DNA from: Verrucomicrobiota bacterium
GTDB taxonomy: Bacteria > Verrucomicrobiota > Verrucomicrobiia > Opitutales > Seribacteraceae
Direction: 5' to 3'
Assembly: GCA_030830145.1 (NCBI GenBank)
Contig: JAURNO010000110.1
Location: forward strand, 1 to 14,482
DNA: 14,482 nt
The translations under genes were made by a program, and so were the position numbers. This document shows positions 1 to 7,600 of the stretch, piece by piece (positions within the stretch are counted from its first letter, which is position 1; every line of letters starts with the position of its first letter). The notes beneath the pieces are model-generated. The model was given only the letters and a program-made list of their open reading frames with translations. It searched no databases and was not told the DNA's origin.

Positions 1-34
1 AGGCACTCCTGTTAGTATTTTACAATCGTTTTGC

Positions 35-62
35 TTGACATACTGAAAACATAATCTACTCT
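35..62 (+). promoter_or_regulatory. Candidate sigma70-type promoter for the tRNA-Thr/tuf unit
   Basis: A perfect -35 box TTGACA lies at 35-40. With a 16-base spacer the best -10 is TACTCT at 57-62, which matches TATAAT only at the first two and last positions. Transcription would start near 69-70, about 30 bases before the tRNA-Thr. The position is right for a stable-RNA and tuf promoter and no other candidate precedes the tRNA. The weak -10 keeps confidence moderate. The AT-rich bases 1-34 hold nothing else I recognise. Confidence 0.45.
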
Positions 63-98
63 GAAACGCTTTTCTCAAAATTAACCCCATGCCCCTCC

Positions 99-174
<76 letters not shown>

Positions 175-199
175 CATAACACTCAACCTAGTCAAATCA

Positions 200-1399
200 A
201 TGGCCAAAGAACAGTTCCAGCGCACAAAACCTCACGTAAACGTAGGCACCATCGGTCACGTGGATCATGGTAAGACGACTCTCACCACAGCGATCCTTCA
301 CGCACAAGCAAGATTGGGTCTTGCTGAAGTCAAAACATATGCCGACATTGCCAAAGGCGGTACGGTTCGTGATGACAAGAAGATCGTCACCATTGCCGTT
401 TCTCATGTAGAGTACGAAACGGAATCACGTCACTACGCTCATGTCGATTGCCCCGGCCACGCCGATTTCGTTAAAAACATGATTACGGGTGCCGCGCAAA
501 TGGATGGTGCAATCCTTGTAGTTGATGCTACCACCGGCCCTATGCCTCAAACGAGAGAGCACATTCTTCTTGCTCGTCAGGTTGATGTACCCAATTTAGT
601 CGTATTCCTTAACAAATGCGATTTGATGTCCGGCGACGACGAAGAATTAGTCGAGCTTGTCGACATGGAGATTCGAGATTTGCTTAGTAAATATGAGTTC
701 GACGGAGACAATGCACAAATCATTCGTGGTTCTGCGACCAAAGCACTCGACGATGACGAAGGTGAACTTGGTCTTCCCGCCATACAAAAGCTCATGGATG
801 CCGTAGATAGCGAAGTTGCCGAACCCGTTCGAGATGTCGACAAACCGCTTCTTATGTCCGTTGAGGATGTCTTCACCATTACTGGTCGAGGTACCGTGGC
901 GACTGGCCGCATCGAACGCGGAATGGTCAAAGTAGGAGAAGAAATTGAGATCGTGGGTCTTGGTGAATCTCGAACTACTACTTGCACTGGAGTCGAAATG
1001 TTCCGCAAGGAATTGGGTGAAGGACAAGCCGGTGACAACGTCGGAATTTTGCTTCGTGGAGTTGAAAAAGCCGACATTCAACGCGGACATGTAATTGCAG
1101 CCCCAGGCAGCATCAAGCCCCACACCAAAGCCAAAGCTCAAATTTATGTATTGAACAAAGAAGAAGGCGGCCGGCACACACCTTTTTTCAAGGGTTACCG
1201 ACCTCAGTTTTTCTTTGGCACTGCCGATGTGACCGGAGTCGTTGAACTTCCCGATGGAGTCGAAATGGTTATGCCCGGAGACAACTTGGCAGTTACAATA
1301 GATCTTCAGAAATCCATAGCGATGGAACCAGGCCAACGTTTTGCAATAAGAGAAGGCGGAAAAACGATTGGTGCCGGTAACATATCGGACATTCTATAA
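200..1399 (+). CDS. tuf: Elongation factor Tu with an atypical switch I region
   Basis: EF-Tu (399 aa) carries aminoacyl-tRNA to the ribosomal A site as a GTP complex. Seen here: G1 GHVDHGKT at residues 19-26, G3 DCPGH at 83-87, G4 NKCD at 138-141 and G5 GSATKAL at 177-183. Domain 2 has GRGTV, and domain 3 has GGRHTPFF and [10 protein letters not shown], so the protein is full length. Oddities: the usual RGITI in switch I is replaced by KIVTI (61-65), keeping only the Thr that would bind Mg (T64), and the stretch before it (about 47-60) does not look like the usual YxxIDxAPEE. The common ATDGPMPQ reads ATTGPMPQ, and the usual domain 3 FRTTDVTG reads FGTADVTG. The ATG at 200 gives the standard N-terminus MAKEQF; no Shine-Dalgarno precedes it. 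It lies between two tRNA genes, as in many tuf-secE-nusG clusters. A second tuf may exist outside the window. Confidence 0.97.
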   Translation: MAKEQFQRTKPHVNVGTIGHVDHGKTTLTTAILHAQARLGLAEVKTYADIAKGGTVRDDKKIVTIAVSHVEYETESRHYAHVDCPGHADFVKNMITGAAQMDGAILVVDATTGPMPQTREHILLARQVDVPNLVVFLNKCDLMSGDDEELVELVDMEIRDLLSKYEFDGDNAQIIRGSATKALDDDEGELGLPAIQKLMDAVDSEVAEPVRDVDKPLLMSVEDVFTITGRGTVATGRIERGMVKVGEEIEIVGLGESRTTTCTGVEMFRKELGEGQAGDNVGILLRGVEKADIQRGHVIAAPGSIKPHTKAKAQIYVLNKEEGGRHTPFFKGYRPQFFFGTADVTGVVELPDGVEMVMPGDNLAVTIDLQKSIAMEPGQRFAIREGGKTIGAGNISDIL

Positions 1400-1439
1400 T
1401 TTCTTCCATGCGCTACCTTTCGATAACAATCGTTTACTT

Positions 1440-1515
1440 GGGAGAATAGCTCAACTGGTAGAGCACCGGTCTCCAAAACCGTAGGCTGGGGGTTCGAGTC
1501 CCTCTTCTCCCGCCA
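1440..1515 (+). tRNA. tRNA-Trp (anticodon CCA)
   Basis: This is a complete cloverleaf with encoded CCA. The acceptor GGGAGAA (1440-1446) pairs with TTCTCCC (1505-1511), the D stem is GCTC/GAGC (1449-1452/1461-1464), and the T stem is 1488-1492 with 1500-1504, loop TTCGAGT. The anticodon loop CTCCAAA (1471-1477) carries CCA at 1473-1475, which reads the TGG tryptophan codon. The discriminator is G1512, the usual tryptophan identity base in bacteria. The outer pair of the anticodon stem (1466 C with 1482 T) is a mismatch. The gene starts 40 bases after tuf and ends 18 bases before secE with no terminator on either side, so it is likely processed from a tuf-tRNA-secE transcript. Confidence 0.97.
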
Positions 1516-1533
1516 CTATTTATCGAAAATAAA

Positions 1534-1740
1534 GTGAATCCATTCTCTAAAATCCGAACCTTTTATAAGGAAACCATGCAGGAATTATCCAAGGCAAGTT
1601 GGCCCGATTTCCAGGAGTTGCGTGGATCCACCTTAGTAGTGGTTTTAGGTGTAGCAATTTTGGGATTTTTCATTTCAGTGAGCGATTTTTCTTTGTCTAA
1701 TTGGGTGGAATATTTTACCCAATTAATACGAGAGGGTTAA
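1534..1740 (+). CDS. secE: Preprotein translocase subunit SecE
   Basis: SecE is the small membrane subunit of the SecYEG channel, clamping SecY in the inner membrane. The 68-residue product has the single-span form found in most bacteria outside the enterics. An amphipathic N-terminal helix holds the conserved E-L-x-K-A-S-W-P element (residues 17-24), followed by one membrane segment at about 31-50 and a short tail. The start is GTG at 1534: it preserves the usual N-P-F-x-K-I-R/F-Y lead, whereas the first ATG (1576) would remove the amphipathic helix. No Shine-Dalgarno is visible in the 18 bases after tRNA-Trp. It stands directly before nusG, its near-universal partner. Confidence 0.95.
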   Translation: MNPFSKIRTFYKETMQELSKASWPDFQELRGSTLVVVLGVAILGFFISVSDFSLSNWVEYFTQLIREG

Positions 1741-1752
1741 CCAGCGTTTCTA

Positions 1753-2331
1753 ATGAGTGCAGAAATTTCCACCGAACTCAAATGGTACGCTATTCAGTGC
1801 TTGTCTAATCACGAAGACAAGGTTAAGCGCTACCTTTGCAAGTATAAGGAGGAGAGTGAAGAATTTGCCCGTTCCTTGAATGAAATATTGGTTCCGATTG
1901 AGACAGTATCGGAAGTTAAGAACGGCAAGAAAAGACAAAGGGACAGAAAATTTTACCCGGGCTATGTCTTTGTGGAAATGAAACTGTTCGATCCACAGGG
2001 TAATCTTCTTAAGAATCCTTGGTACAAGGTCAAAGAAACGGATGGAGTCATCAATTTCATAGGTCGTGAAAACCCAACTCCACTCGGGGAGGATGAAATC
2101 GGAAGAATTCTTCGACAAGTCGACGATGCTAAAGGGAAAGAAGTACCCAAAGTTAAATTCGGCAAAGGCGAGGTCGTCAAAATTCTTGACGGTCCCTTTC
2201 TCAATCTTACCGGTGAAATCGAAGACATTGATGCCGAAAAAGGGACTCTTAAAGTTTCCGTTTCTATTTTCGGTAGGTTCACTCCCGTCGAACTCGAGTT
2301 TTGGCAAGTAGAAAAAGCGGACGAAGAATAA
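1753..2331 (+). CDS. nusG: Transcription termination/antitermination factor NusG
   Basis: NusG binds the clamp of RNA polymerase, modulates pausing and links it to Rho or to ribosomal S10. Its 192 residues show both domains. The NGN domain (about 10-123) begins with KWYAIQC and contains the YPGYVFVEM core strand at 68-76. The C-terminal KOW domain (about 137-185) has [11 protein letters not shown] and [16 protein letters not shown]. The N-terminal domain has an extra loop around residues 77-92 compared with E. coli NusG, which I believe is common in several non-proteobacterial phyla. The gene begins 13 bases after the secE stop and ends 10 bases before rplK, consistent with one transcription unit. 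No Shine-Dalgarno lies at useful distance; the purine run near 1731-1735 is too far upstream. Confidence 0.97.
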   Translation: MSAEISTELKWYAIQCLSNHEDKVKRYLCKYKEESEEFARSLNEILVPIETVSEVKNGKKRQRDRKFYPGYVFVEMKLFDPQGNLLKNPWYKVKETDGVINFIGRENPTPLGEDEIGRILRQVDDAKGKEVPKVKFGKGEVVKILDGPFLNLTGEIEDIDAEKGTLKVSVSIFGRFTPVELEFWQVEKADEE

Positions 2332-2341
2332 ATTATTTACC

Positions 2342-2764
2342 ATGGCAAAAAAAGCAGTAGGACAAATCAAACTTCAATTGCCAGCAGGTGCTGCAAATCC
2401 GGCACCTCCCGTAGGTCCCGCTTTGGGTGCTCAAGGCGTAAACATAATGGGTTTTTGTAAGGAGTTCAACGCCAAGACCAAAGACCAATCAGGGCTGATC
2501 TTACCCGTAGTAATAACCGTATATTCGGATCGTTCCTTTAGCTTTATATTAAAATCACCTCCTGCAGCGGTTCTTCTCAAAAAGGCTGCCGGTTTGGCCA
2601 AGGGATCTGGTGTTCCGAATCGAGAGAAGGTAGGAGTGGTTACCAAGGATCAGGTTAAGGAAATCGTTAAGACCAAACAGAACGATCTTAACGCTACCGA
2701 TGAAGAAGCTGCCTGCAGAATTATCGAAGGCACGGCTCGGAGTATGGGCATTGAAGTCAATTAA
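2342..2764 (+). CDS. rplK: 50S ribosomal protein L11
   Basis: L11 binds the GTPase-associated centre of 23S rRNA at the base of the ribosomal stalk. At 140 residues it has normal length. The N-terminal domain holds the proline-rich loop [10 protein letters not shown] (20-29), which includes the prolines (22, 23, 26) where changes give thiostrepton resistance in other bacteria, so this L11 looks drug-sensitive in type. It is followed by [16 protein letters not shown]. The C-terminal RNA-binding domain has KGSGVPN and ends with the usual G-T-A-R-S-M-G-I. The ATG at 2342 gives the standard MAKK start; only 10 AT-rich bases separate it from nusG and no Shine-Dalgarno is visible. Confidence 0.98.
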   Translation: MAKKAVGQIKLQLPAGAANPAPPVGPALGAQGVNIMGFCKEFNAKTKDQSGLILPVVITVYSDRSFSFILKSPPAAVLLKKAAGLAKGSGVPNREKVGVVTKDQVKEIVKTKQNDLNATDEEAACRIIEGTARSMGIEVN

Positions 2765-2782
2765 CAAAATTCTTCTAAAATA

Positions 2783-3475
2783 ATGATCGCACGCAGTAAA
2801 AGATATAAAAATTCAGTTAAGAATTTTTCCGTCGATGACGAATTGAGCCTAGTTGATGCATTGGGCAGACTTGAGACTTTCGGAAAAACAAAATTTGATG
2901 AAACCGTTGAACTTTCCTTTTCATTGGGCGTCGATCCCAAACAGAGCTCTTTGGCAGTCAGGGGAACGGTTAATTTGCCTCATGGAAGCGGAAAAGAAAT
3001 CAAAGTCTTAGTTTTCACGGAGAAGCCTGATGAAGCACTTTCAGCTGGTGCTGACATGGCGGGCTTGGAGGAACTTATCTCTAAAATTAAAGACGGCTGG
3101 ATGGACTTTGACGTCGCAGTTTCAACTACTGGTGCCATGAAGTCCGTCCGTTCTATCGCAAGGGTACTTGGACCACGCGGGCTTATGCCAACTCCTAAAG
3201 CAGGTACTGTGACTGATGACATAGCTGAAGCAGTCAATGCAGTCAAAGCCGGCAGGGTTGAATTCAAAATGGATAAGACGGGGTCCCTCGCAGTTGTAAT
3301 TGGCAAGCGTTCCTTTTCGCAAGAGCAATTGCAAGAGAATGCCAACTCAGCCCTGGAGGCGGTGATGGGCTCCCGACCTGAAGGGCTCAAGGGTAGATTC
3401 GTCAAAACGATCTACATAAGTAGCACTATGAGCCCTAGCGTTCGCATTGATCGATCTTCCATAGCCCAATCCTAA
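2783..3475 (+). CDS. rplA: 50S ribosomal protein L1
   Basis: L1 forms the mobile stalk on the E-site side of the 50S subunit and helps release deacylated tRNA. The 230-residue protein has family-typical length and hallmarks: KFDETVELSFSLGVDP, VRGTVNLPHGSGK, and the signature LGPRGLMPTPKAGTV at 129-143 (most bacteria have PNPKTGTV). It ends with a SSTM-SPSVRID version of the common SSTMGPGVKVD. The start at 2783 lies 18 bases after rplK. No Shine-Dalgarno is seen. In E. coli L1 represses its operon through a site before rplK; the 10-base nusG-rplK gap leaves no room for a comparable leader here. Confidence 0.97.
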   Translation: MIARSKRYKNSVKNFSVDDELSLVDALGRLETFGKTKFDETVELSFSLGVDPKQSSLAVRGTVNLPHGSGKEIKVLVFTEKPDEALSAGADMAGLEELISKIKDGWMDFDVAVSTTGAMKSVRSIARVLGPRGLMPTPKAGTVTDDIAEAVNAVKAGRVEFKMDKTGSLAVVIGKRSFSQEQLQENANSALEAVMGSRPEGLKGRFVKTIYISSTMSPSVRIDRSSIAQS

Positions 3476-3482
3476 AAATACA

Positions 3483-3992
3483 ATGAGACCTGAAAAAGAA
3501 TATTTGGTAAAGGAGGCTTCGGACTACCTCTCACGTTCGGAGTATGTTTTCTTGACTGACTACCAAGGTATCAATGTCGAAGAAACGACCGAGCTAAGAA
3601 GTAAATTGGCTGAAAGAGGTGCAGAATTTCATGTTGTAAAGAATTCATCCCTCAAACTTGCAGCAAAAGAAAAAAACCTGCCTGATTTGTCAGAACACCT
3701 AACCGGGCACACCGCCATTGTTATCGGTGGTGATGATGCATCTGCAGTTGCAAAGGCACTCGATTTGTACTTCAAGGACACCAAGAAAGTTTCGGTTAAG
3801 GCTGGGACCCTTGGTGATCGTCTACTCACAGCTGAAGATGTTAAAAAGCTATCTAAGTTACCCGGCCTTGAAGGCCTGCGTTCGCAGCTTCTTTCATTAT
3901 TCAATACTTCGGCGACTCAACTTGTCGGAGTTCTTAGTGCACCATCGCGCGGTTTGGTAACCGTGCTCAAAGCAAAACAAGACAAAAACTAA
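3483..3992 (+). CDS. rplJ: 50S ribosomal protein L10
   Basis: L10 anchors the L12 dimers to 23S rRNA and L11, forming the stalk that recruits elongation factors. The 169-residue product starts with the usual M-R-P-E-K. It has the core elements EYVFLTDYQGINVEE (20-34), LRSKLAERGAEFHVVKNS (38-55) and a C-terminal helix (about 133-165) that would carry the L12 dimers. It starts only 7 bases after rplA and has no Shine-Dalgarno. That gap leaves no room for the long L10 leader that mediates L10-L12 autoregulation in enterics; the unusual untranslated stretch lies after this gene instead, before rplL. Confidence 0.97.
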   Translation: MRPEKEYLVKEASDYLSRSEYVFLTDYQGINVEETTELRSKLAERGAEFHVVKNSSLKLAAKEKNLPDLSEHLTGHTAIVIGGDDASAVAKALDLYFKDTKKVSVKAGTLGDRLLTAEDVKKLSKLPGLEGLRSQLLSLFNTSATQLVGVLSAPSRGLVTVLKAKQDKN

Positions 3993-4125
3993 TTTTCATC
4001 AAACTTTTGAGGACAAACCTGTCCAAAAAAAATAAATAACAACCACCAACCTAGAAGAAATTAGGGGTTTAGCCCTTAAACTCCGATAGGAACTAATCAT
4101 ATTCAGGCAAGGAGGTATATTAAAC
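3993..4125 (+). promoter_or_regulatory. Long structured rplJ-rplL intergenic leader
   Basis: This 133-base stretch between the L10 and L12 genes is the longest non-coding gap in the window. It holds a hairpin GGACA/TGTCC (4011-4015 with 4020-4024, loop AACC) followed by an A-rich run, a second hairpin TTAGGG/CCCTTAA (4061-4066 with 4073-4079, one bulge), and a perfect Shine-Dalgarno at 4109-4116. A weak promoter-like TTGAGG at 4007-4012 has only AT-rich sequence where a -10 should be. There is no T run after either hairpin, so neither is a terminator for this strand. I infer a role in setting the L12 to L10 ratio. Confidence 0.5.
4109..4116 (+). promoter_or_regulatory. Perfect Shine-Dalgarno for rplL
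   Basis: AAGGAGGT matches the 16S anti-Shine-Dalgarno over eight bases and sits nine bases before the rplL ATG. It is the only strong ribosome-binding site in the window. rpoC (TAAGG) and rpsG (AGGA) have weak ones and the other genes have none that I can see. L12 is needed at several copies per ribosome, so stronger translation is expected here. Confidence 0.85.
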
Positions 4126-4515
4126 ATGTCAGACATAACTAAAGACCAAGTAGTAGATTGGCTCAGCGGCCAATCCGTAATTGAGATAGCGGATCTCGTC
4201 AAGGAACTCGAAGAGAAATGGGGAGTGAGCGCCGCAGCACCAGCTGCTGTTGCAGTAGCAGCACCAGCAGGAGGCGGAGACGCTGACTCAGCATCTGAAG
4301 AAAAGAGTGAATTCGATGTTGTTCTTACCGAATTTGGCGGCAACAAAATCGCCGTCATCAAGGAAGTCCGAGCTATCACCGGACTAGGACTTAAGGAAGC
4401 AAAAGAACTCGTCGAAGGAGCACCCAAACCAGTAAAAGAAGGTGTTTCCAAGGATGAAGCAGAAGAGGTATCCAAGAAACTCGAAGCTGCTGGAGCCAAA
4501 GCTGAAATTAAGTAA
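4126..4515 (+). CDS. rplL: 50S ribosomal protein L7/L12
   Basis: L12 dimers form the flexible arms of the ribosomal stalk that recruit EF-Tu, EF-G, IF2 and release factors. The 129-residue protein has three parts: an N-terminal dimerisation domain (1-34), an Ala/Pro/Gly-rich hinge (about 35-60) and the factor-binding C-terminal domain (61-129). The last has [33 protein letters not shown] and [11 protein letters not shown], which are highly conserved. The start is fixed by the strong Shine-Dalgarno and by the family-typical N-terminus. A terminator-like hairpin follows 32 bases after the stop, so many transcripts probably end here, favouring rplL over rpoB. Confidence 0.98.
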   Translation: MSDITKDQVVDWLSGQSVIEIADLVKELEEKWGVSAAAPAAVAVAAPAGGGDADSASEEKSEFDVVLTEFGGNKIAVIKEVRAITGLGLKEAKELVEGAPKPVKEGVSKDEAEEVSKKLEAAGAKAEIK

Positions 4516-4547
4516 TGTTTCTTTTCTTTTTCCTCTAAATTTAAACT

Positions 4548-4582
4548 AAGCCGTACGGTTGCTAGTCAGCCTGCGGCTTTTT
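4548..4582 (+). terminator. Intrinsic terminator or attenuator between rplL and rpoB
   Basis: AAGCCGTA (4548-4555) pairs with TGCGGCTT (4572-4579), including one G-U pair. After a bulged C4556, GGTTG (4557-4561) pairs with CAGCC (4567-4571) around a 5-base loop. The hairpin runs straight into TTTTT (4578-4582), the classic layout of a Rho-independent terminator. Because rpoB starts only 40 bases later and I see no convincing promoter in between, it most likely terminates only part of the transcripts, like the attenuator known at this place in E. coli. Confidence 0.8.
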
Positions 4583-4622
4583 CAGTTTCTTTCCAACCCT
4601 CTTCAATTCAGATAAAATCGTC

Positions 4623-7600
4623 ATGGATTCAAAAAAAAGACTAAATTTCGGTAAACTATCCGAAGTCATTGATCCCCCGAACTTGATTCAAAATCAAGTC
4701 GATTCCTTTCATGATTTTTTGCAACGGGACGTACCCGCAACACATCGCAAGCAAGCTGGGTTGGAGGCTGTATTCAAGGAAGTTTTTCCCATACTCAGTT
4801 ATGATGAAAAATCTCGTCTTGAATACGTCAGTTATTCGGTGGGTGACTCCAAGCTTACTGAAATGGACTGCATTGATCAAAATTGTACCTATGCAGCTCC
4901 ACTTCAGGTGAAGCTAAGGTTGCGCCTTGAGGTCGAAGGTCAAAGCAAGCCCTTTTACAGCGAGGAAGAGATTTTCATGGGCGAACTTCCTACTGTCACC
5001 GAACGGGGATCCTTTATTATTAACGGTGCCGAGCGGGTCGTTGTCAGTCAACTTCACCGCTCGCCAGGCGTAAGTTTCGAGGAATCCACTCATACTAGTG
5101 GCAAAACCTTGCATGGATTTAGAATTATTCCAGATCGAGGTACTTGGATAGAAGCTCAGTTCGACCAGCATGATTTGCTTTATGTATATTTGGATCGCCG
5201 TCGCCGCCGTCGCAAGTTCCTTATTACCACTTTTTTGCGGGCGCTCTTGGACTGGGATCCCGACAAAGACAAAGATTCCGATCAAAAGATCATTGAGCTG
5301 TTTTATGACATAGATACTCTTTCGATTGAAGATTTGTTAAAGAAAGACAATGTATCCAATTATGTATTAGTCGAGCCTATGTTCGACCGTGCAAAAGGTG
5401 CAGTCCTTGCTAAAGCTTTTGAGCCTTTGACTAAAACTTATCTACGTGCATTTCAGAAGGCAGGAGAATCCAAGCTTCGAGCCATAGACACCTCAGTAGA
5501 CGAAGGTGCCATCATTCGTTGTCTCAAGAAGGATACGACCAAAAACAAAGACGAAGCTCTTAAGGAAATTTACAAGAAACTGCGACCCGGCGAGCCACCC
5601 GACAGCACGAATGCGGAAGCTTTAATCAAAAGATTGTTTCTTGATTCCAAGCGCTATGACTTGGCTAAGGTTGGTCGCCACATGCTCAACTTGAAGCTTA
5701 ATCTCGATACTCCTCTCGATGTCAGAATCACCACTGTTGAAGATTTGGTAGCGGCTACTCGCAAGCTTACTGACCTGAAGCGCGGCAAGAGTAATGAACA
5801 GAAAGCTCGCGAGGACGCTGGTTCTATTTTCGACATGGGTATTGATGATATCGACCACTTGGGAAATCGACGAGTCCGTACAGTCGGTGAACTTTTGGCA
5901 AATGTTTGCCGGAGTGGATTAGCCAGAACGGAACGGGTGGTTCGAGAGCGTATGACGCTTTACGATCAAGGTGTCGAATCTCTTACTCCGGGCAAACTTA
6001 TTAACCCGAAAGCTTTGACTACGGTTGTGAGAGACTTTTTCGCTCGTAGCCAATTGAGTCAATTCAAGGACCAAATCAATCCCTTGGCAGAACTTACGCA
6101 CAAGCGCCGACTTTCGGCTCTTGGACCCGGCGGACTGAATAGAGAGAGGGCTGGCTTTGAGGTTCGTGACGTACACCCCACGCATTACGGGCGTATTTGT
6201 CCAATTGAGACTCCGGAAGGTCCAAATATCGGACTCATAAATACCCTAGCTACATATGCTAGGATTGATGAGTTCGGTTTCCTTCAGTCTCCTTATCACC
6301 CTGTCAAAAATGGCGTCGTCGACAAAAATCCGAAGAATGTTCAATACCTCAATGCTTTTGAGGAAGAAAGATTCTTAATCGCTCAAGCAAATTGCGAGAT
6401 TGACTCTTCTTCTGGAAAATTGACCGGACGCGTCACTTGTCGATATCGAGACCAAGTTGGTGAATATGACCCTAAGGAAGTGGAGTACATGGATGTTTCT
6501 CCGAAGCAGGTTGTATCCGTAGCTGCCGGTCTCATTCCCTTTCTTGAACACGATGATGCCAACCGTGCTCTTATGGGTGCGAACATGCAAAGGCAGGCGG
6601 TGCCTTTGTTACAATCCGACTCACCGTTGGTGGGTACGGGTATTGAAAAAAAGGTAGCGGAAGATTCACGGACGGTAACTGTGTCGGATTCGGAAGGAAT
6701 CGTTGCGCTCGCCGACGGTATGCGCGTTGTCGTTTCTGACGACGGTACCCTCCCCCCCCGTTTTCTCAAGGAACCTAGAAACGATCATAAGCGCGGAATT
6801 TATTGTTACGATCTACGAAAATTTCTTCGTTCGAATGCCGGAACTTGTTTCAACCAAAAGCCTATCGTCCGTAAGGGAGATAAAGTAAAAGTAGGCCAAG
6901 CTCTTGCCGATGGTGCATGCACTGATTCCGGCGAACTTGCCTTGGGTCGCAATATTCTCGTGGCTTTCATGCCCTGGAAAGGTTATAATTTCGAAGATGC
7001 TATTCTGATCTCGGAAAAAATGATCAAGGACGACATCTACACTTCGATTCACATTGAAGAATTCGAGGTTACGGCTCGCGATACTAAATTGGGACCTGAA
7101 GAGATAACTCGAGATATACCGAACGCCGGAGAGGAAGCTCTTAGAAACCTTGATCACCTGGGAGTCGTTCGGATTGGTGCGGAAGTGAGACCAGGAGACA
7201 TCTTGGTGGGCAAGATTACGCCAAAGAGTGAAACGGATCTTGCACCTGAAGAGAAATTGTTGCGTGCTATCTTCGGAGAGAAAGCCGCCGATGTTAAAGA
7301 TAGTTCACTGAAGGTTCCTTCCGGAACCCAAGGAATTGTAATGGACATTAAAGTTTCCAGCCGAACGGATGCCGAACAGGAAAAACTTTCTCCATCGGAT
7401 TTCCGTCGCCAAATGAAACAGATCAAGGAGGATTTTCGTAATCAAACCGAGGAACTCCGGGCGCAACTGACTGAATCTTTATCCAACATTTTGTTGGGCG
7501 AGAAAATACCCCTGAACGTAACAAACGTTGAGACCGGAGACATTATCATTCCATCGAATCGAAAAATAACCAAGACGCTGTTGCGTCGGCTTGCTTCGGT

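Noticed and set aside
647..1336. A 229-codon open frame on the minus strand opposite tuf; similar long antisense frames lie opposite nusG (1750-2370) and rpoC (10890-11456).
   Set aside because: They mirror strongly conserved genes, show no recognisable domain, and have no visible promoter or ribosome-binding site. They follow from codon bias of the real genes.
1421..1432. Small hairpin CGAT/ATCG between tuf and tRNA-Trp considered as a terminator.
   Set aside because: It has only four base pairs with at most three T after it; readthrough into tRNA-Trp is more likely.
4011..4024. Hairpin GGACA/TGTCC after rplJ considered as a terminator.
   Set aside because: It is followed by A rather than T on the + strand, so it is not an intrinsic terminator in the direction of transcription. 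It is kept only as a leader stem.
4590..4618. TAAAAT at 4613-4618 considered as a -10 for an rpoB promoter.
   Set aside because: The matching -35 (TTTCCA) is poor, and transcription would start at or after the rpoB ATG.
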